Positions 45,660-57,367 of a stretch of 64,000 nt of DNA are shown piece after piece. Source of the stretch: Melolontha melolontha (lineage: Eukaryota; Arthropoda; Insecta; Coleoptera; Scarabaeidae). A program made the position numbers and the translations under genes. The notes beneath the pieces were generated by a model, which was given only the letters and a program-made list of their open reading frames with translations, was not told the origin of the DNA and made no database searches. The first letter of the stretch is position 1, and the number at the start of each line of letters is the position of its first letter. The stretch covers positions 141,825,534-141,889,533 of the forward strand of contig OW285239.1 in the NCBI GenBank assembly GCA_935421215.2, read 5' to 3'.

Positions 45660-45928
45660 TAGCAAGCGCCAATTAAGTTGGCGCGAGGAGGGGGTGCGCA
45701 CAAGCCGTTTTTAAAAACGTCCACCCCCACTACTCAAGTAATTGTCAGAATACATTTGTCATTGATGTTTGACGGAACATAATGTCTTTGCTAGGGATTA
45801 TAAAGTGATACACGCTCAGAGGTTAGAATTATCTGACATTTGATGTAAAACCAAATACAAATCTCCCCACTACTTCCAATCCTGCGCGAACTTACCCCTC
45901 CTCGCGTCAACTTAATTGGCGCTTGCTA
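45660..45928. mobile_element. Fourth-level 269-bp MITE
   Basis: Inverted ends TAGCAAGCGCCAATTAAGTT / AACTTAATTGGCGCTTGCTA, continuing through GGCGCGAGGAG, with TA on both sides (45658-45659, 45929-45930). Less AT-rich than its surroundings. Confidence 0.88.
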
Positions 45929-46027
45929 TATCTGATTTGTAATAATTATTAAATGTCAACTGTTGTCTGTCAAAAATTGTCAGAATCTAATATCGAAGAT
46001 ACTAATTTATATTTTTTAATTTTGAAA

Positions 46028-47112
46028 ATGGTATTTACTAACGTACACAAAGCATTCATGGTTGAAGCATATTTTCGAAATGGTCAAAAGATCGTTGACC
46101 AGTGGAAGTATTCAATTCAAGCTTGTTTGGAAGAATTTCGAGATGAATTTCCCAACCTTGCTTTAGATTATAATACTTTTCAGTGTACACTAATCAGAAT
46201 TGTTCCAGTTTTTCGACAAACTGATAGTGTGGGACGCCAAGAGGGTGGTGGGCGACCAAAAGTCCGGACAGAAGAAGTGATTGGGAATGTTAGAGAAATA
46301 ATGGCTGATGCCCCTAAAACTTCAGTAAAGACTCTTGCTCAACAAACCGGGTTGTCAGTTGGTTCTTGCCATAAAGTTTTAAAAGAAGATTTACAGTTAT
46401 TCCCATATCGTATAACTTGTTTGCAAGAAATCCTCGATATTGATTATCCGCGACGAGTAGTATTTTGCGAATGGTTTACAAATAATTTTAATGATGATGT
46501 CCTAGACAGAACTTTCTTTTCAGACGAAGCATGGTTTCATGTTAGTGGATATGTTAACTCGCAAAACATGAGAATGTGGAGTGATACAAAGCCCAATAAT
46601 TTTTATGTTGAAGCTCCTTTGCATCCTCAAAATTTGGTGTTTGGTGCGCTATAAGTAGAAGAAGGATTATTGGTCCTATTTTTTTTAATGGTACCTTGAC
46701 TGCAGAAAGATAACGACAGGAAATACTATTGCCTTTCTTTAATTAACTTCGCGATGATGAACTAGCTTTGGGATACTTTCAACAAGATGGTGCTAGAGCT
46801 CACACAGCGGGGGAAACAATGAATATGTTATAAAAAGTGTTTGGAAATCGTTTAGTTAGTTTGAACAGCGACCATGAATTTCCTCCAAGATCTTGTGATC
46901 TTACACCGTGTGATTACTATTTATGGCCTTTTTCAAAAAATTCAATTTATCAAGTACCAGTGCAAGATTATATAGATCTCCAAGACAGAATTATAAATAA
47001 AATTATTGAAATTAGAAATAGTCCCATACTGCAAAATGTATTTAGTAGCATTCGGAGGAGGTGCGTAAAATGCTTGGAAGAAGGTGGTGGACATTTTCAA
47101 CATCTTTTATAA
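46028..47112 (+). pseudogene. Family F transposase, few lesions
   Basis: ATG at 46028 (MVFTNVHKAFMVEAYFRNGQ) opens the DUF4817-type N-terminal region. KTLAQQTGLSVGSCHKVLKE is the second helix-turn-helix, then FFSDEAWFHVSGYVNSQNM with the first Asp. A frameshift at about 46632 breaks the GVW motif, and stops follow at about 46711, 46744 and 46831. YFQQDGARAHTAG and SCDLTPCDYYLWPF give the other two Asp, 41 residues apart. Ends GGGHFQHLL at 47112. No longer able to make a full protein. Confidence 0.88.
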
Positions 47113-48250
47113 TTATGGTCATTATTGTTGGTAATTTATACAACTACAATTTATGATATTTATTATAAGGTTGTAATCTAAGGACTCTACAAACAATTTA
47201 TTTGTTTCAAATTTATTTTAAGCCATTTCTTACAATAATTTATTGAATGTTAATATATTAAACTAGTACGATAACTAGATACTATTGTCACTATAAGATG
47301 AATAAAACCTTTACTTGTAAAGTTATTTCCTCTTAATTCTGCATTGTCTTTTTACATGTTACTACAGATTAGATGAGCTTTATTACACAAGAATGAATAC
47401 CATATTAATTGGATTATGTAATTTTTTCCAGTTATCGCATGAAGAGGTGCTATTGTTCAGCAATAATTCTCTAAAATATCAAAATACTTAATTTGAAATT
47501 TGCAAATTAATTACTGTTACCTTCTAAAATCAATATTTGACTAGTTTATATTAATTAATATGGCATATTAAAGTAATATATTTCGACATAAACTGACATT
47601 TGCGTGTATGATAACCTATAAAATTGTATTAAGTAAATGTATCAATCTATATCAGACATGACTTCATATTTTCAAGGACTACTTTGACTTCGAATGTTTC
47701 TGAACACCCGTTATTATGTTATAACGTTTATAAAAATCAATAAAAATACCAATATTACCCTGTGCATATGTCAATAAGTTGCAACATAGCAAGCGGAAGT
47801 GAAGATAGCGTTAATGACAGCAGCTAAGGATAGTAAGAAATAAAAGTTGCTATTATTATTATATCCCATACTGAATACGGAGGTTGGAACGATCTATAGA
47901 TATCATGAATAAATAAAATCCCGTGTTGTTTTTAGAACGGTACGGTTATCTTATGATATACCTAAAAATTTCATGGCCAACTCTGATGCAGTTTTTTTGA
48001 ACGCACGATATAAGTAATGATTTTCGAAAATTCTTAACATAAATTTCAGGCAGAACACAGACTGATGTAATTAATTACAAAATTTTTACAAACTCTTAAC
48101 TCCTTGTACTTATTATAAATGATACAAGGTCAATCAATTGGTATGACCTACTTTCAAACATTCACTGCAAGATCAAAAAATGGCAAAATTGAACAAATTC
48201 GTGATAAACGAGAACTATATTATATGCAATTTTAATTCCTAAAAATAACG

Positions 48251-49245
48251 TCAGTCAAGTGTCCCCGCATTGACCGCGAAATTATGCACTATTCTTTGTA
48301 ACATTGGACGATTAATCGCACGTATTTCTCCTTAAATGGCTTCTATAAGATCTTGAATTGTTCGCGGGCGTCTCTCGAAGACTTTTTGCTTGAGCTACCC
48401 CCAAAGGAAGTAATCTGGCGCAGTCATGGTAAGTCTCCAAACCTTGAGATTAATCTGTTCGGAAACATTCGCCACAACGAAATCAATCCTTGCCTTGCTG
48501 TATGTAGTGTGGCACCATCTTGTTGGAAAAAAATGTTTCTTTGTCTTACTCTACGTAATTCATGCCATAGGAATGTTTCTAACAAGGAAATGTAACGTGC
48601 CGAGGTAACTGTAACAGCTTCCTCGTTTTCCTCGAAGAAATACGGCCCTACTATTCCAAATGATGAAACACCGCACCATACAGGGACTTTTTCATCATGA
48701 AGCGGTTTCTCGTGTAATTGTTGTGTGTTTTCAGCCACCCAATAACGGCAGATTTGCTTGTTTACACTTCTACTGACATAAAAATGCGCTTCAACGGACA
48801 TAAACAAGAAATTAAGAGCATTTTGGTCTTAATTCAAAATTTCCAAAATATTCCTGCAGAAAGTCATTCGGGAATCTCGGTCATCATCTTGCAACTTACG
48901 AACGACTTGAATTTTGTTGGACTGAAAAATTCTCAGCAAACTCGTTTCAGTAATTTGCAAAGCAATTGAATATTTTTTTGCAGAACGCAACGGACGTGCT
49001 TGCCTGGCGCGTTCAATAGTTGCCGGTGTTCTCACTGTCCATGCTCTTCCAGTATATTTTGGTGAAACATTCCTTCTTTCATCAAAATCCCTCACCCACC
49101 TCAAAATAGTTTTTTTGCTGGGAATTTGTCCGTGTCTTGTTACGTTGAATTCTCGCCGAAAACTTCTCTGAGTTTGCACAATTGATTCATTTGTAATAAA
49201 ACTCTTAACTTCAAAAACTTTTTGATTAATTGGAAATCTGTTCAT
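48251..49245 (-). pseudogene. Family K DUF4817-type transposase
   Basis: ATG chosen at 49245 (MNRFPINQKVFEVKSFITNE) because this is where related proteins begin. An upstream extension to 49284 is open but looks untranslated. Contains KKTILRWVRDFDERRN, a second helix-turn-helix ending LRIFQSNKIQ, then FMSVEAHFYVSRSVNKQIC where the first Asp should be (frame broken, Val in place). FFQQDGATLHTARQGL keeps the second Asp. The block before TAPDYFLWG is shifted and shortened, so spacing cannot be counted. No terminal repeats found. Confidence 0.75.
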
Positions 49246-49319
49246 TTTACATAAAACTGCATATATTCCGCTACAGTTTGACAACTAAATGCCAACAATT
49301 AACATATACTAGTAGCCAC

Positions 49320-49430
49320 AGCCACCTATTTAAAATATCAACGTTCACTTCAGCCAAAGACATTTGCTTCTGTTTTACTTCGACATCAGTATGGCTAATG
49401 GAGTGACGTTTATAAGTTCGCCCTTCGGAA
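49320..49430. repeat. Single arm of the 49600-type foldback
   Basis: ATCAACGTTCACTTCAGCCA and CATCAGTATGGCTAATGGAG match the inner part of the arms at 49600-49932. Confidence 0.7.
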
Positions 49431-49599
49431 TAAATAGCAAATTTTGTTAATATGGTACCAGATGAACTGTTGACATCTGACGTACAAAAGAGACTACACC
49501 GATAATAGTGATTACCTCTCGACAGGCAAGGCCTATATACTTATGTTGGTCTACTACATTAACTCGTCACCAGATAGCGGCATTATACCAAAGAAATTT

Positions 49600-49932
49600 A
49601 GTATATCAATACATAAGCCTCATTAAGCACTTGTTACAAATGACACATATATGCATGTACATTCTGTATCTGTACACATGGAAATACACTTCGTATTTTA
49701 CCAACATTCACTTGAGCCAAAGACACATGTGTTTTTGTCTTACGACGTCATCAGTCTGGCTAGTGAAGTGACGTGATTAGCCAGAGTCAGACTGATGACA
49801 TCGTAAGACAGAAACACGTGCCTTTGGTTGAAGTGAACATTGGTAAATAAGAGATATATTTCCATGTGCAGAGATACAGAATATGTGTGTATTTGTAACA
49901 AGTGTTTAATGCGGCTTACGCATTGATATACT
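49600..49932. repeat. 333-bp foldback element
   Basis: Arms of about 165 bp running from AGTATATCAATACATAAGCC to its complement at 49932. Inner blocks CATTCACTTGAGCCAAAGAC / CCTTTGGTTGAAGTGAA and CATCAGTCTGGCTAGTG / CAGACTGATG. Several mismatches between arms. Non-coding. Confidence 0.85.
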
Positions 49933-50601
49933 ATTTTTTTTGTCCTAACCGGATCCCTAACCGGATGCTAAATACAATGAAGAAATTTGAAATTTCAAAG
50001 AAGTAATTCTTAATGTTTATGACTTATGATGCCGCAAACATCCTTCATATGGGCCGTTCTCTCAAACTACATTGTAATAACTTGTTACATGTGACGTGTA
50101 AAATGTATGCATTACATCTTGTGATACAAACTTTTCGAAGGTGTTATGCAAAGGTGGTTCAATAGTGCATACAAAATCAGTGTTTCTCAAATCCTCAAAA
50201 TCTATTCATGAATTTTGCAGAAAATATCGTGACATCCTTTAACTTCCACAGCTGATTCTTTCGCTAGGGTACATGGCTAAAGGTAGCGTTTTGTTTGTTT
50301 CCAAAAATTGAGTGTGTAGTTTTACAATTTAAGAGAACGCCCAAGGTCAAACAGATTTACAAATTATTTGCAACACTTACAATTAACACGCTGAAGCACT
50401 TAAAAAATTACAAAATCCTTCGTTATCATTAGTGGGGGTCAATGTAAATATGGACATTGTGCTGCACACAGCTGCATGCATTCAGCGATGCTAGAAATAT
50501 TAGTGTTATTACTAAAATAGATAGTGTGTTAAAACAAATTTTTGGTACTAGATGTCGAACGGTTATTCTTCACATATAAAAACATTTATTCCTCACGGCG
50601 A
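49933..50601. other. Spacer, nothing recognised
   Basis: No gene or repeat was recognised apart from TCCTAACCGGATCCCTAACC, a short direct repeat near 49945. Confidence 0.5.
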
Positions 50602-51419
50602 ACATGGGTAGGCTGAAAAGTAATGCTTGTAGAGCGCGAATGAAGTGACCTTTAGAAGCACGCCAGGTGGAATGTGGAAGTGACATCCTCCTTCTATACG
50701 CATGCACAGGTTTAAGATCATTGAATTAATCTAATGCTAAGTCAACGCTAGTTAAACAATGTGCTGTTATCGAATTTTTGAGTGCTGAAAAAGTTACTTC
50801 TAATGAGATTCACCGTCGTTTAAATGCTGTTTATGGCGACGATGCTGTTGATAGGTCTATTGTATATCGATGTGTAATCGAATTTTATGATTGCGAGCTT
50901 GGAAAAGACAAAATTGTTGACAAAACACGCAGCGGACGTCCGATCACTGCCACAGCCGATAAACTTGTAGACGATTTGATTCAAATTGACCGACGAATCA
51001 CTCAAAAGTGTATCGCAAACAATATTGGAATATCCAAGGAACGTGTCGGCTTCATTATTGAACAATTGGGATACCATAAAATCTGTGCAAGATGGATACC
51101 ACGCCGTCTAACAGACGAGAACAAACAGCTCTACTCAAGAGAAACCTAAAGAGTAATCATTATACCTCGGATCACCTCATCATCCGAGTCAACTGTCAAG
51201 TCCTGGATTCGAGAAAAGTCAGAAAATTTTTTCAGTAACCCAAGGAAAAAACTTGTTACACGTTGGGAGAAATGTGCCTTAATGCTGACTATGTAGAAAA
51301 CTAAATATATGATTTTCAAGTTAAAGAATTGTACTTTAATGTACTTTTTGCCCGATCTCGCTATTTGCTGTTTTTCGCGTTGTACAAGCATGTGTGCATT
51401 ACTTTTCAGCCTGCCCTCG
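50602..51419 (+). mobile_element. Mariner deletion derivative
   Basis: Ends GGCTGAAAAGTAATGC (left) and GCATTACTTTTCAGCCTGCC (right, followed by CTCG and TA). The left outer bases are degraded. 818 bp: N-terminal half of the transposase fused to its last 20 codons, with the catalytic domain missing. Confidence 0.85.
50733..51300 (+). pseudogene. Mariner transposase lacking the catalytic domain
   Basis: KQCAVIEFLSAEKVTSNEIH, VYGDDAVDRSIVYRCVIEF and DKTRSGRPITA form the first helix-turn-helix. KCIANNIGISKERVGFII is the second. ICARWIPRRLTDENKQL ends at a stop in 51147-51149. After a gap comes RKKLVTRWEKCALM, the C-terminal motif normally ending near the stop. DETW, DNA and PLDY blocks are absent. 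Could still bind ends if expressed, but this is speculation. Confidence 0.8.
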
Positions 51420-51502
51420 TATGTTCCGAAAAAAAAAAGATGGAAAACACAGTTCTCAAATCACTAGTTTTGCACTGAAAGGTAGAAAGGTGGACTGGGA
51501 AT

Positions 51503-51545
51503 AGGATTAACTTATTCATTAATTCATTAATTCATTGATTCATTA
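51503..51545. repeat. (ATTCATTA)n short repeat
   Basis: ATTCATTAATTCATTAATTC and continuing, about five units. Confidence 0.85.
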
Positions 51546-51616
51546 TGTATTTTGTTACATATTTAAAAGGCATTTTTCTCGTGAATATAATGGTATGCAA
51601 TTTATAGGGGGTTGTA

Positions 51617-53041
51617 ACGAGTGATCATTAAAATTTTCGCTCAAGTAAGCCATGTACACAAAAAGTATTTCCTAACTAAAGTTATTAGAGGAGATCTGTC
51701 ATTATAATTTCAAACGTCATGATTCATGATTGTTAAAAAATAATTTTAAATGCTGACTTTTATATTAAATATATTTATAATTTTTATACAAAGTAATAGA
51801 ATATTATAAAAAATGTGTAAAATGTTGACCATTCTCCATCAAGCATAATCGCACTCTATTTCGTAGAGCATCGAAAACATTGATCAGTATTTGCGGTGAG
51901 TTATTGATGTGTTCACATTTTTCTATGATTTTATGTCTTAACTCTTGTAGATTATTAATTGGTGTTTCATAAATAATATTCTTTATATATGGCCACACAA
52001 AAAAAACCATGACTGTTAAATCACACGATCGTGGTGGATATGGAATCGCTGTATTTTTACTTATTATCCTATCGCCATAAAGTTGTTGCAAAAACTGAAT
52101 ATTTTCAAGTGTAACGTGAGATGTAGCCCCATCCTGTTGAAAATATCCGACCTGGAGTTCATAATTAGTCAATTGATTAGTAAAAACACTGAGAATTTTG
52201 TTACGATATTTCTCCGATGTTATCGTGCCCTCAAAGAATATTGGTCCTATTAATCGGTGACGACTCCCTATCCACCTACCCATACGCCTATTTTTTCTGG
52301 ATGTAGAGGAACTTCTCTGTAGAAATGAGGATTTTCACTGGACCACATACGCATATTTTGCGAATTAACATAACCTTTCAAATAAAACCAAGCTTCATCG
52401 GTGAAAAAAGTATGATTTAAAATATTGTCTGTCATTGTTTGAATAAACCATTAGCAAAATTATGTTCTTTTTTCATAATCCGTAGGTAATAGATTTTTTA
52501 CAGAAGTTAATTTATATGGATACATGTGCAAGTCCTTTTTTAAAATTTTTTGACATGTTCCATACGAAAGCCCTACTTGTTGCGAAACTCTGCGAATAGA
52601 TGTTTGAGGAGATTCGTTAATAATTTGTCTGACATTTTCAATTACGCCGCGACTTCTCTTGAGAGGAGGACCGCTTCCGTTTTTCCTTAAAATACTGCCT
52701 GTTTGACGAAAAAGATTTACACAATGCATTAGCGTATTACGGAAAGTTTTATAGCTAGGAACAGTATTTGGATATCTCTCTTCAAACTCCGCAAGGCAAT
52801 TTTCTATTGAATGCTGCCAAATACCATAAATTTTTTGAGATATCAGGAAGTAACATTCTACCATAAACGCTTTATGCATATCATTAAAGGCCATTACTTT
52901 TTCTTTTGATGAAACTTTAAAATATATATTTGACACTGACAGATGTTTGAAATAACATCTTAATGACAATAATGACTAAAGCTACGACATAATTTTTATA
53001 TACACGGCCAGCTACGAGTGAAAATTTTAATGATCGCTCGT
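51617..53041 (-). mobile_element. Family G DD41D element inside H
   Basis: Ends ACGAGTGATCATTAAAATTT and AAATTTTAATGATCGCTCGT with TA at 51615-51616 and 53042-53043. 1425 bp. Inserted in the left terminal repeat of element H. Confidence 0.92.
51804..52894 (-). pseudogene. Family G transposase, third catalytic Asp lost
   Basis: ATG at 52894 (MAFNDMHKAFMVECYFLISQ). SPQTSIRRVSQQVGLSYGTC is the second helix-turn-helix. Frames change near 52460 and 52290. 51804-52283 holds GPIFFEGTITSE and YFQQDGATSHVTLENI (second Asp). CDLTVMVFFVWPY has Val where the third Asp is expected at spacing 41. Ends NGQHFTHFL. N-terminal extension to 52969 is probably untranslated. Confidence 0.85.
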
Positions 53042-53324
53042 TATAAGCAAATTTTCAAGAAAATTTTCAAAAACCTTACGATTCCTAGTGACAGCTCAGT
53101 TGTCTTAATTTAATAAATTATCTGTTTTTAAATGTCAACATGACATAATATGAAAAGCTTGACAATCACGCATCATTCAAAATTTTGACTTTTATTCGGT
53201 TGAAAACGTTAATTTATGTAAAAAATAGAAAAATTATCACAAAAAGAACAAATTTAAGTTTGAATTATAGTTGGTTACGGTAGTAGAAGATGTACGCAAG
53301 CTGAGGTAGGTACGTGATTTATTT

Positions 53325-53858
53325 AATAATAAGTATTCTGAGTGGATATCGATTAACCAAACAACTGTAAGACGTATTGCAAAACGGTTTAATGAGACGG
53401 GTACCGTTAAACACGCTCAAAAAACCGGCCGATCAAGAAAAGTAAATGACAGGAGATAAGGCCCTGAACGTATTATTAGATTGTGCAGAGAATCCAAAAA
53501 TTTCAACCCCAACTCTAGTTTCAAATATTTATATGTGCTCCACCTAATTTTGGAGCAGTAGTAAGAGAGTACTTAAATGAGGTGTTTCTTGGCAGGTGGA
53601 TTGGCAGAAGAGGTCCTATCGAATAGCCTGCTAGGTCTCCAGATTTAAATCCTTTGGATTTATTTTATGTCGGGCCATTTAAAGACTGAAGTCTACCGAA
53701 CTCGACCCAATAATCTCGAGGATTTACAGCTTAGAATTCAGACTGAAGTCAATAGGCTTTCACCAATTGCACTCCAAAATGTTCTGCAGGGGTTTAGAGA
53801 CCGACTAGGTCATTGTTTGGCAGTAAATGGTGCCCATTTTAACCACTTAAACAATTAA
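53325..53858 (+). pseudogene. Family H transposase remnant
   Basis: NQTTVRRIAKRFNETGTVKH is a helix-turn-helix. APPNFGAVVREYLNEVFLGR, ARSPDLNPLDLFY and LKTEVYRTRPNNLEDLQLRI, ending NGAHFNHLNN, are the catalytic and C-terminal parts. Most of the first half of the DDE domain is deleted. Multiple stops. Confidence 0.78.
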
Positions 53859-54070
53859 TTTTCTCAAGTTCCTTTTTTTTCTAGTTTTTAAATTAACTCA
53901 CCGTTTTTTTTTTTGTACATTACATTAACACTACATTTTAACAATGTTTTTTTTTTGTTAATTTCATTTTAAAGTTTCATAATTTGACAATAATGAAGGT
54001 TTTTGACCACTTTCTTGAAAATTTTCTTATACGATCCCCTATAAATTGCATGTCATTACATTCACAAAAA

Positions 54071-55078
54071 AAAAATATATGACGCTATATAAGAAAAAAA
54101 AAGTTGACCTTGAATTAAAATAGTGAACTCAAAAAAAAACTAATGCTACCAAGTGATGCCAAATATTATATAAATCATCTTTTGTATAAGTAATTTTTTA
54201 ATTAAATTGCTCATTCAAAAGTTGCAAGCGATATACAGTTCTCTTTCCACACACATTAATTTAACATAGCTTAAAATCGATATTACTTTGAAGAAGAGTA
54301 ACTTGTTTTCGATAAATCAAGAGAAAAGATTTGCGTTTCCATATAAAATATGTCGTATAACACATTAATGTTTGACTAATGTTTGAACACTGCCAACAAG
54401 GTTTTTTTAAATTAAAGATTGATTCGTTTTTATTATTTGATTATGAATTATGTCTGTCAGAATTATATGCGTCTTTGTTACTTGGAAATTACAACTAAAC
54501 GGAAAAATCTATTTAAGGCACTTTGTAACACCTTCGAGTCCCAACCTCATGCTGAGTTTTACAATGAACAAACGGCGTGAGGTAACACAAATCAATTCCT
54601 TACCGTGTTAGAACCGAAATTCAATATCGGCTTGCAAATTCAAATACCTACTCATGTCCATTAACTCAAAAAATACGGTATAATCCCTTTAATCTAACAA
54701 TTTCGAACAAAGGGTGAAATAACAGTGTAATCCTTACATAAAATTAATGGCAAAACGACAGTTGCCTGTAATTTCTATTATCAGCACTTTATTGTTGGTT
54801 ACCAATGAAGGTATTAATAATAATAGATTTTTATTCTCTAACAGTGGAACCATTTACATAATAATATAATGGTTTAAAAAACAAAATAAATGGTAACAAT
54901 TTGATTGAAAGTAAAAGACTAACTAAAATATTTCACAATAGTAAATAAATAAATAGCAGCAAATACGTACTAACAACAGAAAAGCAAAAATTAAAACAAA
55001 ATTTTAAAAAAGTTTAATATAAACAGAAAAGGCATTCAAGGAATTAAATTTACTAAACTAAAAAGAATTATGCTAATA
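54071..55078. other. AT-rich spacer
   Basis: No gene or structured repeat was recognised. Confidence 0.5.
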
Positions 55079-55080
55079 TA

Positions 55081-57365
55081 CAGGCTGATTCATTTTCGGC
55101 CCTCACCATGGGGATCTCTCTTATTATTGGAGATAGAGTATAGGTTTAAATTTGGCAAAGTTGTTAAATTTTGTGTTTGTTATAAATCCGTAAAGAAAAT
55201 AGACCTGTGACAAATGACCATCGTTATTTAAAAAGAAAACGCGAAAATCCCCTTTTCTTCTTTTATCTGTAGCACCGACATTTGGCCTTGTAGAGAAAAA
55301 ATAAAAACACATCCTTGTGGCCATTTCTAAACCTCTATCCAGTGGTGTACTCTAAATCTTTATACGATGTTTCGTTTCTTTCTGGCCATCATCAACTATA
55401 TAATTTCTTATAGGCGCCATATTGGATTTAGACATCTTCAGAAAGAGTTTTTTTTTTATTTCAACCATGTACCACATGCTGACTATAGTTTTTGACATTA
55501 GGTTTTATTTGAAAGAATAAATTATAAGATTAAATAAGGTAGCCTTTGGAATTTCAATCTGTCAAACATTTCATTTATTGTTTATTAATAATACAAAAAT
55601 GTCATACACTAACGAAGAGAAACGAGATATGATAAGTATTTTTTATTCTTCGAAACGAAATTCAACAGTAGCGAGTACAATATAACAAAAACATTAATAA
55701 AAATACATAGAAAAGTAAACAATAAACAATTACAGTAAATGTTCAATTATCTGGCCATCTTCGGTAATGCACAATTGGGCACGCCTTCTGGCATTTTGTA
55801 CTGCCCTTTATATAGTTCTTCTAGGAACTGCATCGAAGGCATTCTGAAGTCTGTCTCGTAATTCTTCAATGTTTTGTGGCGTATCTAATTTATAAATATT
55901 ATTTTTAACATATCCCCATAAAAAGAAATCTAGCGGACTTAAATCAGGTGATCTCGCAGGCCATTCAACAACTCCCCTATTTCCAATCCAACGCTTTGCA
56001 AACTCTTGATTTAAGAAATTTCTAACAACAGCTGCATTGTGTGCTGGTGCGCATCTTGTTGCCACCATAAATATTGTAATTGATTTAATGGGATATTGTC
56101 GTCAAGATAGTCAGATACGTATGTACGTAAAATGTTTAAATATCTTTCTCCATTTAAATGTTCTTCATACATAACTGGTCCTAAGAGACGATTTGCCAAA
56201 ATACCCATCCAAACGTTTATTCCAAAACAATGTTGTGGTCTTCTAGCCCTGTTTTGTCGGGGATTTTGTACTGCCCAATAGTGCTCCGTATTTCTGTTGA
56301 ATATTCCAGAATTTGTAAATTTTGTTTCATCTGACCAGATGATTTTGCTTAAAAGATTTCGTCATTTTCTATCCTTCCCATTAACCAATTACAATATTCT
56401 AGCCTTCTCAAATTATCCCCAGGCAGTAAAGAGTGACTAACATGGATCCTGTATGGTTTAAACCTACTTTTATGTAAAGTTCTCCAAACTCTGGACTGGC
56501 ACAAATGTAATTCTGACGCTACTTCGCGTGTAGAAATTGATGGATTATTATTTATCTATAAAAATACAAGATTAACATGAAATTTGAAAACAAGCTTTTA
56601 ATTTACCATTTGTAAAATATCTTGTCGATTTTCATTTAAATTCCTGTTGTCATGACCATTGCGCGGCTTAGTAAATGATCCATTCTCGACCAAATTTCTG
56701 TCGAGATCTAGAAAAATGGTACGATGAGGCTGTTGTCGTTCTGGATATAATTGTAGATATCTTGTACTCGCTACTGTTGAATTTCGGTTCGAAGAATAAA
56801 AAATACTTATCATATCTCGTTTCTCTTCGTTAGTGTATGACATTTTTGTATTATTAATGAACAATAAATGAAATGTTTGACAGATTGAAATTCCATGGCT
56901 ACCTTATTTAATCTTTAAATAATTTATTCTTTCAAATAAAACCTAATGTCAAAAACTTTAGTCAGCATGTGGTACATGGTTGAAATCAGGAAAAAAAACT
57001 CTTTCTGAGGATGTCTAAATCCAATATGGCGCCTATAAGAAATTAGATAGTTGATGATGGCCAGAAAGAAACAAAACGTCGTATCAAAATTTAGAGTACA
57101 CCACTGGATAGAGGTTTAGAAATGGCCACAAGGATGTGTTTTTATTTTTTCTCTACAAGGCCAAATGTCGGTGCTACAGGTAAAAGAAGAAAATGGGGTT
57201 TTCGCGTTTTTTTTTTAAATAACGAAGGTCATTTGTCACAGGTCTATTTTCTTTACGGATTTATAACAAACACAAAATTTAACAACTTTGCCAAATTTAA
57301 ACCTATACTCTATCTCCAATAATAAGCGAGATCCCCATGGTGAGGGCCGAAAATGAATCAGCCTG
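55081..57365 (-). mobile_element. Family I DD41D element with about 600-bp inverted arms
   Basis: Ends CAGGCTGATTCATTTTCGGC and GCCGAAAATGAATCAGCCTG with TA at 55079-55080 and 57366-57367. The inverted arms run 55081-55682 and 56762-57365, far beyond normal termini. The left arm carries an inverted copy of the first 25 or so codons of the transposase gene. The left end therefore looks like a copy of the right end. 2285 bp. Confidence 0.93.
55730..56843 (-). pseudogene. Family I transposase, frameshifted
   Basis: ATG at 56843 (MSYTNEEKRDMISIFYSSNR). DUF4817-type region to about residue 75, then a gap and stops around 56580-56350. WSDETKF-like codons lie near 56330. 56011-56208 has MGILANRLLGPVMYEEHLNG and WWQQD (second Asp). 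After a one-base shift, 55808-56068 has APAHNAAVVRNFLNQEF and ARSPDLSPLDFFLWGY (third Asp, spacing 41). Ends GQIIEHLL. Confidence 0.85.
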
Positions 57366-57367
57366 TA

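Larger units (their letters stand above)
45584..47711 (+). mobile_element. Third-level: family F DD41D element
   Basis: Inverted ends ACGGGTGTTCAGAAACATTC and GAATGTTTCTGAACACCCGT, perfect over at least 27 bp. TA at 45582-45583 and 47712-47713. 2128 bp, including a 269-bp MITE in the 5' untranslated part. Confidence 0.93.
45104..47896. mobile_element. Second-level element (MITE-like)
   Basis: Perfect 29-bp inverted ends TAGATCGTTCCAACCTCCGT... and complement, with TA at 45102-45103 and 47897-47898. About 660 bp of its own sequence, no ORF. Contains element F. Confidence 0.85.
44952..48008. mobile_element. Outermost element of a four-level nest (MITE-like)
   Basis: Inverted ends TCGTGCGTTCAAAAA / TTTTTTTGAACGCACGA with TA at 44950-44951 and 48009-48010. 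A second inverted patch (GCCATGA/TCATGGC) lies inside. Without the inner insertions it would be about 270 bp and non-coding. Confidence 0.75.
51607..54046 (+). mobile_element. Family H DD41D-type element split by element G
   Basis: Left end GGGGGTTGTA then, after element G, TAAGCAAATTTTCAAGAAAA. Right end ...TTTCTTGAAAATTTTCTTAT ACGATCCCC. Inverted match of about 40 bp once G is removed. Inverted similarity also continues outward (TGCAATTTATA at 51597 and 54047), so the true ends may lie nearer 51583 and 54070. Confidence 0.75.

Noticed and set aside
55081..57365. Two separate elements in inverted orientation
   Set aside because: Only one complete transposase remains between the arms and TA is duplicated once on each outer side, so a single restructured element is the simpler explanation.
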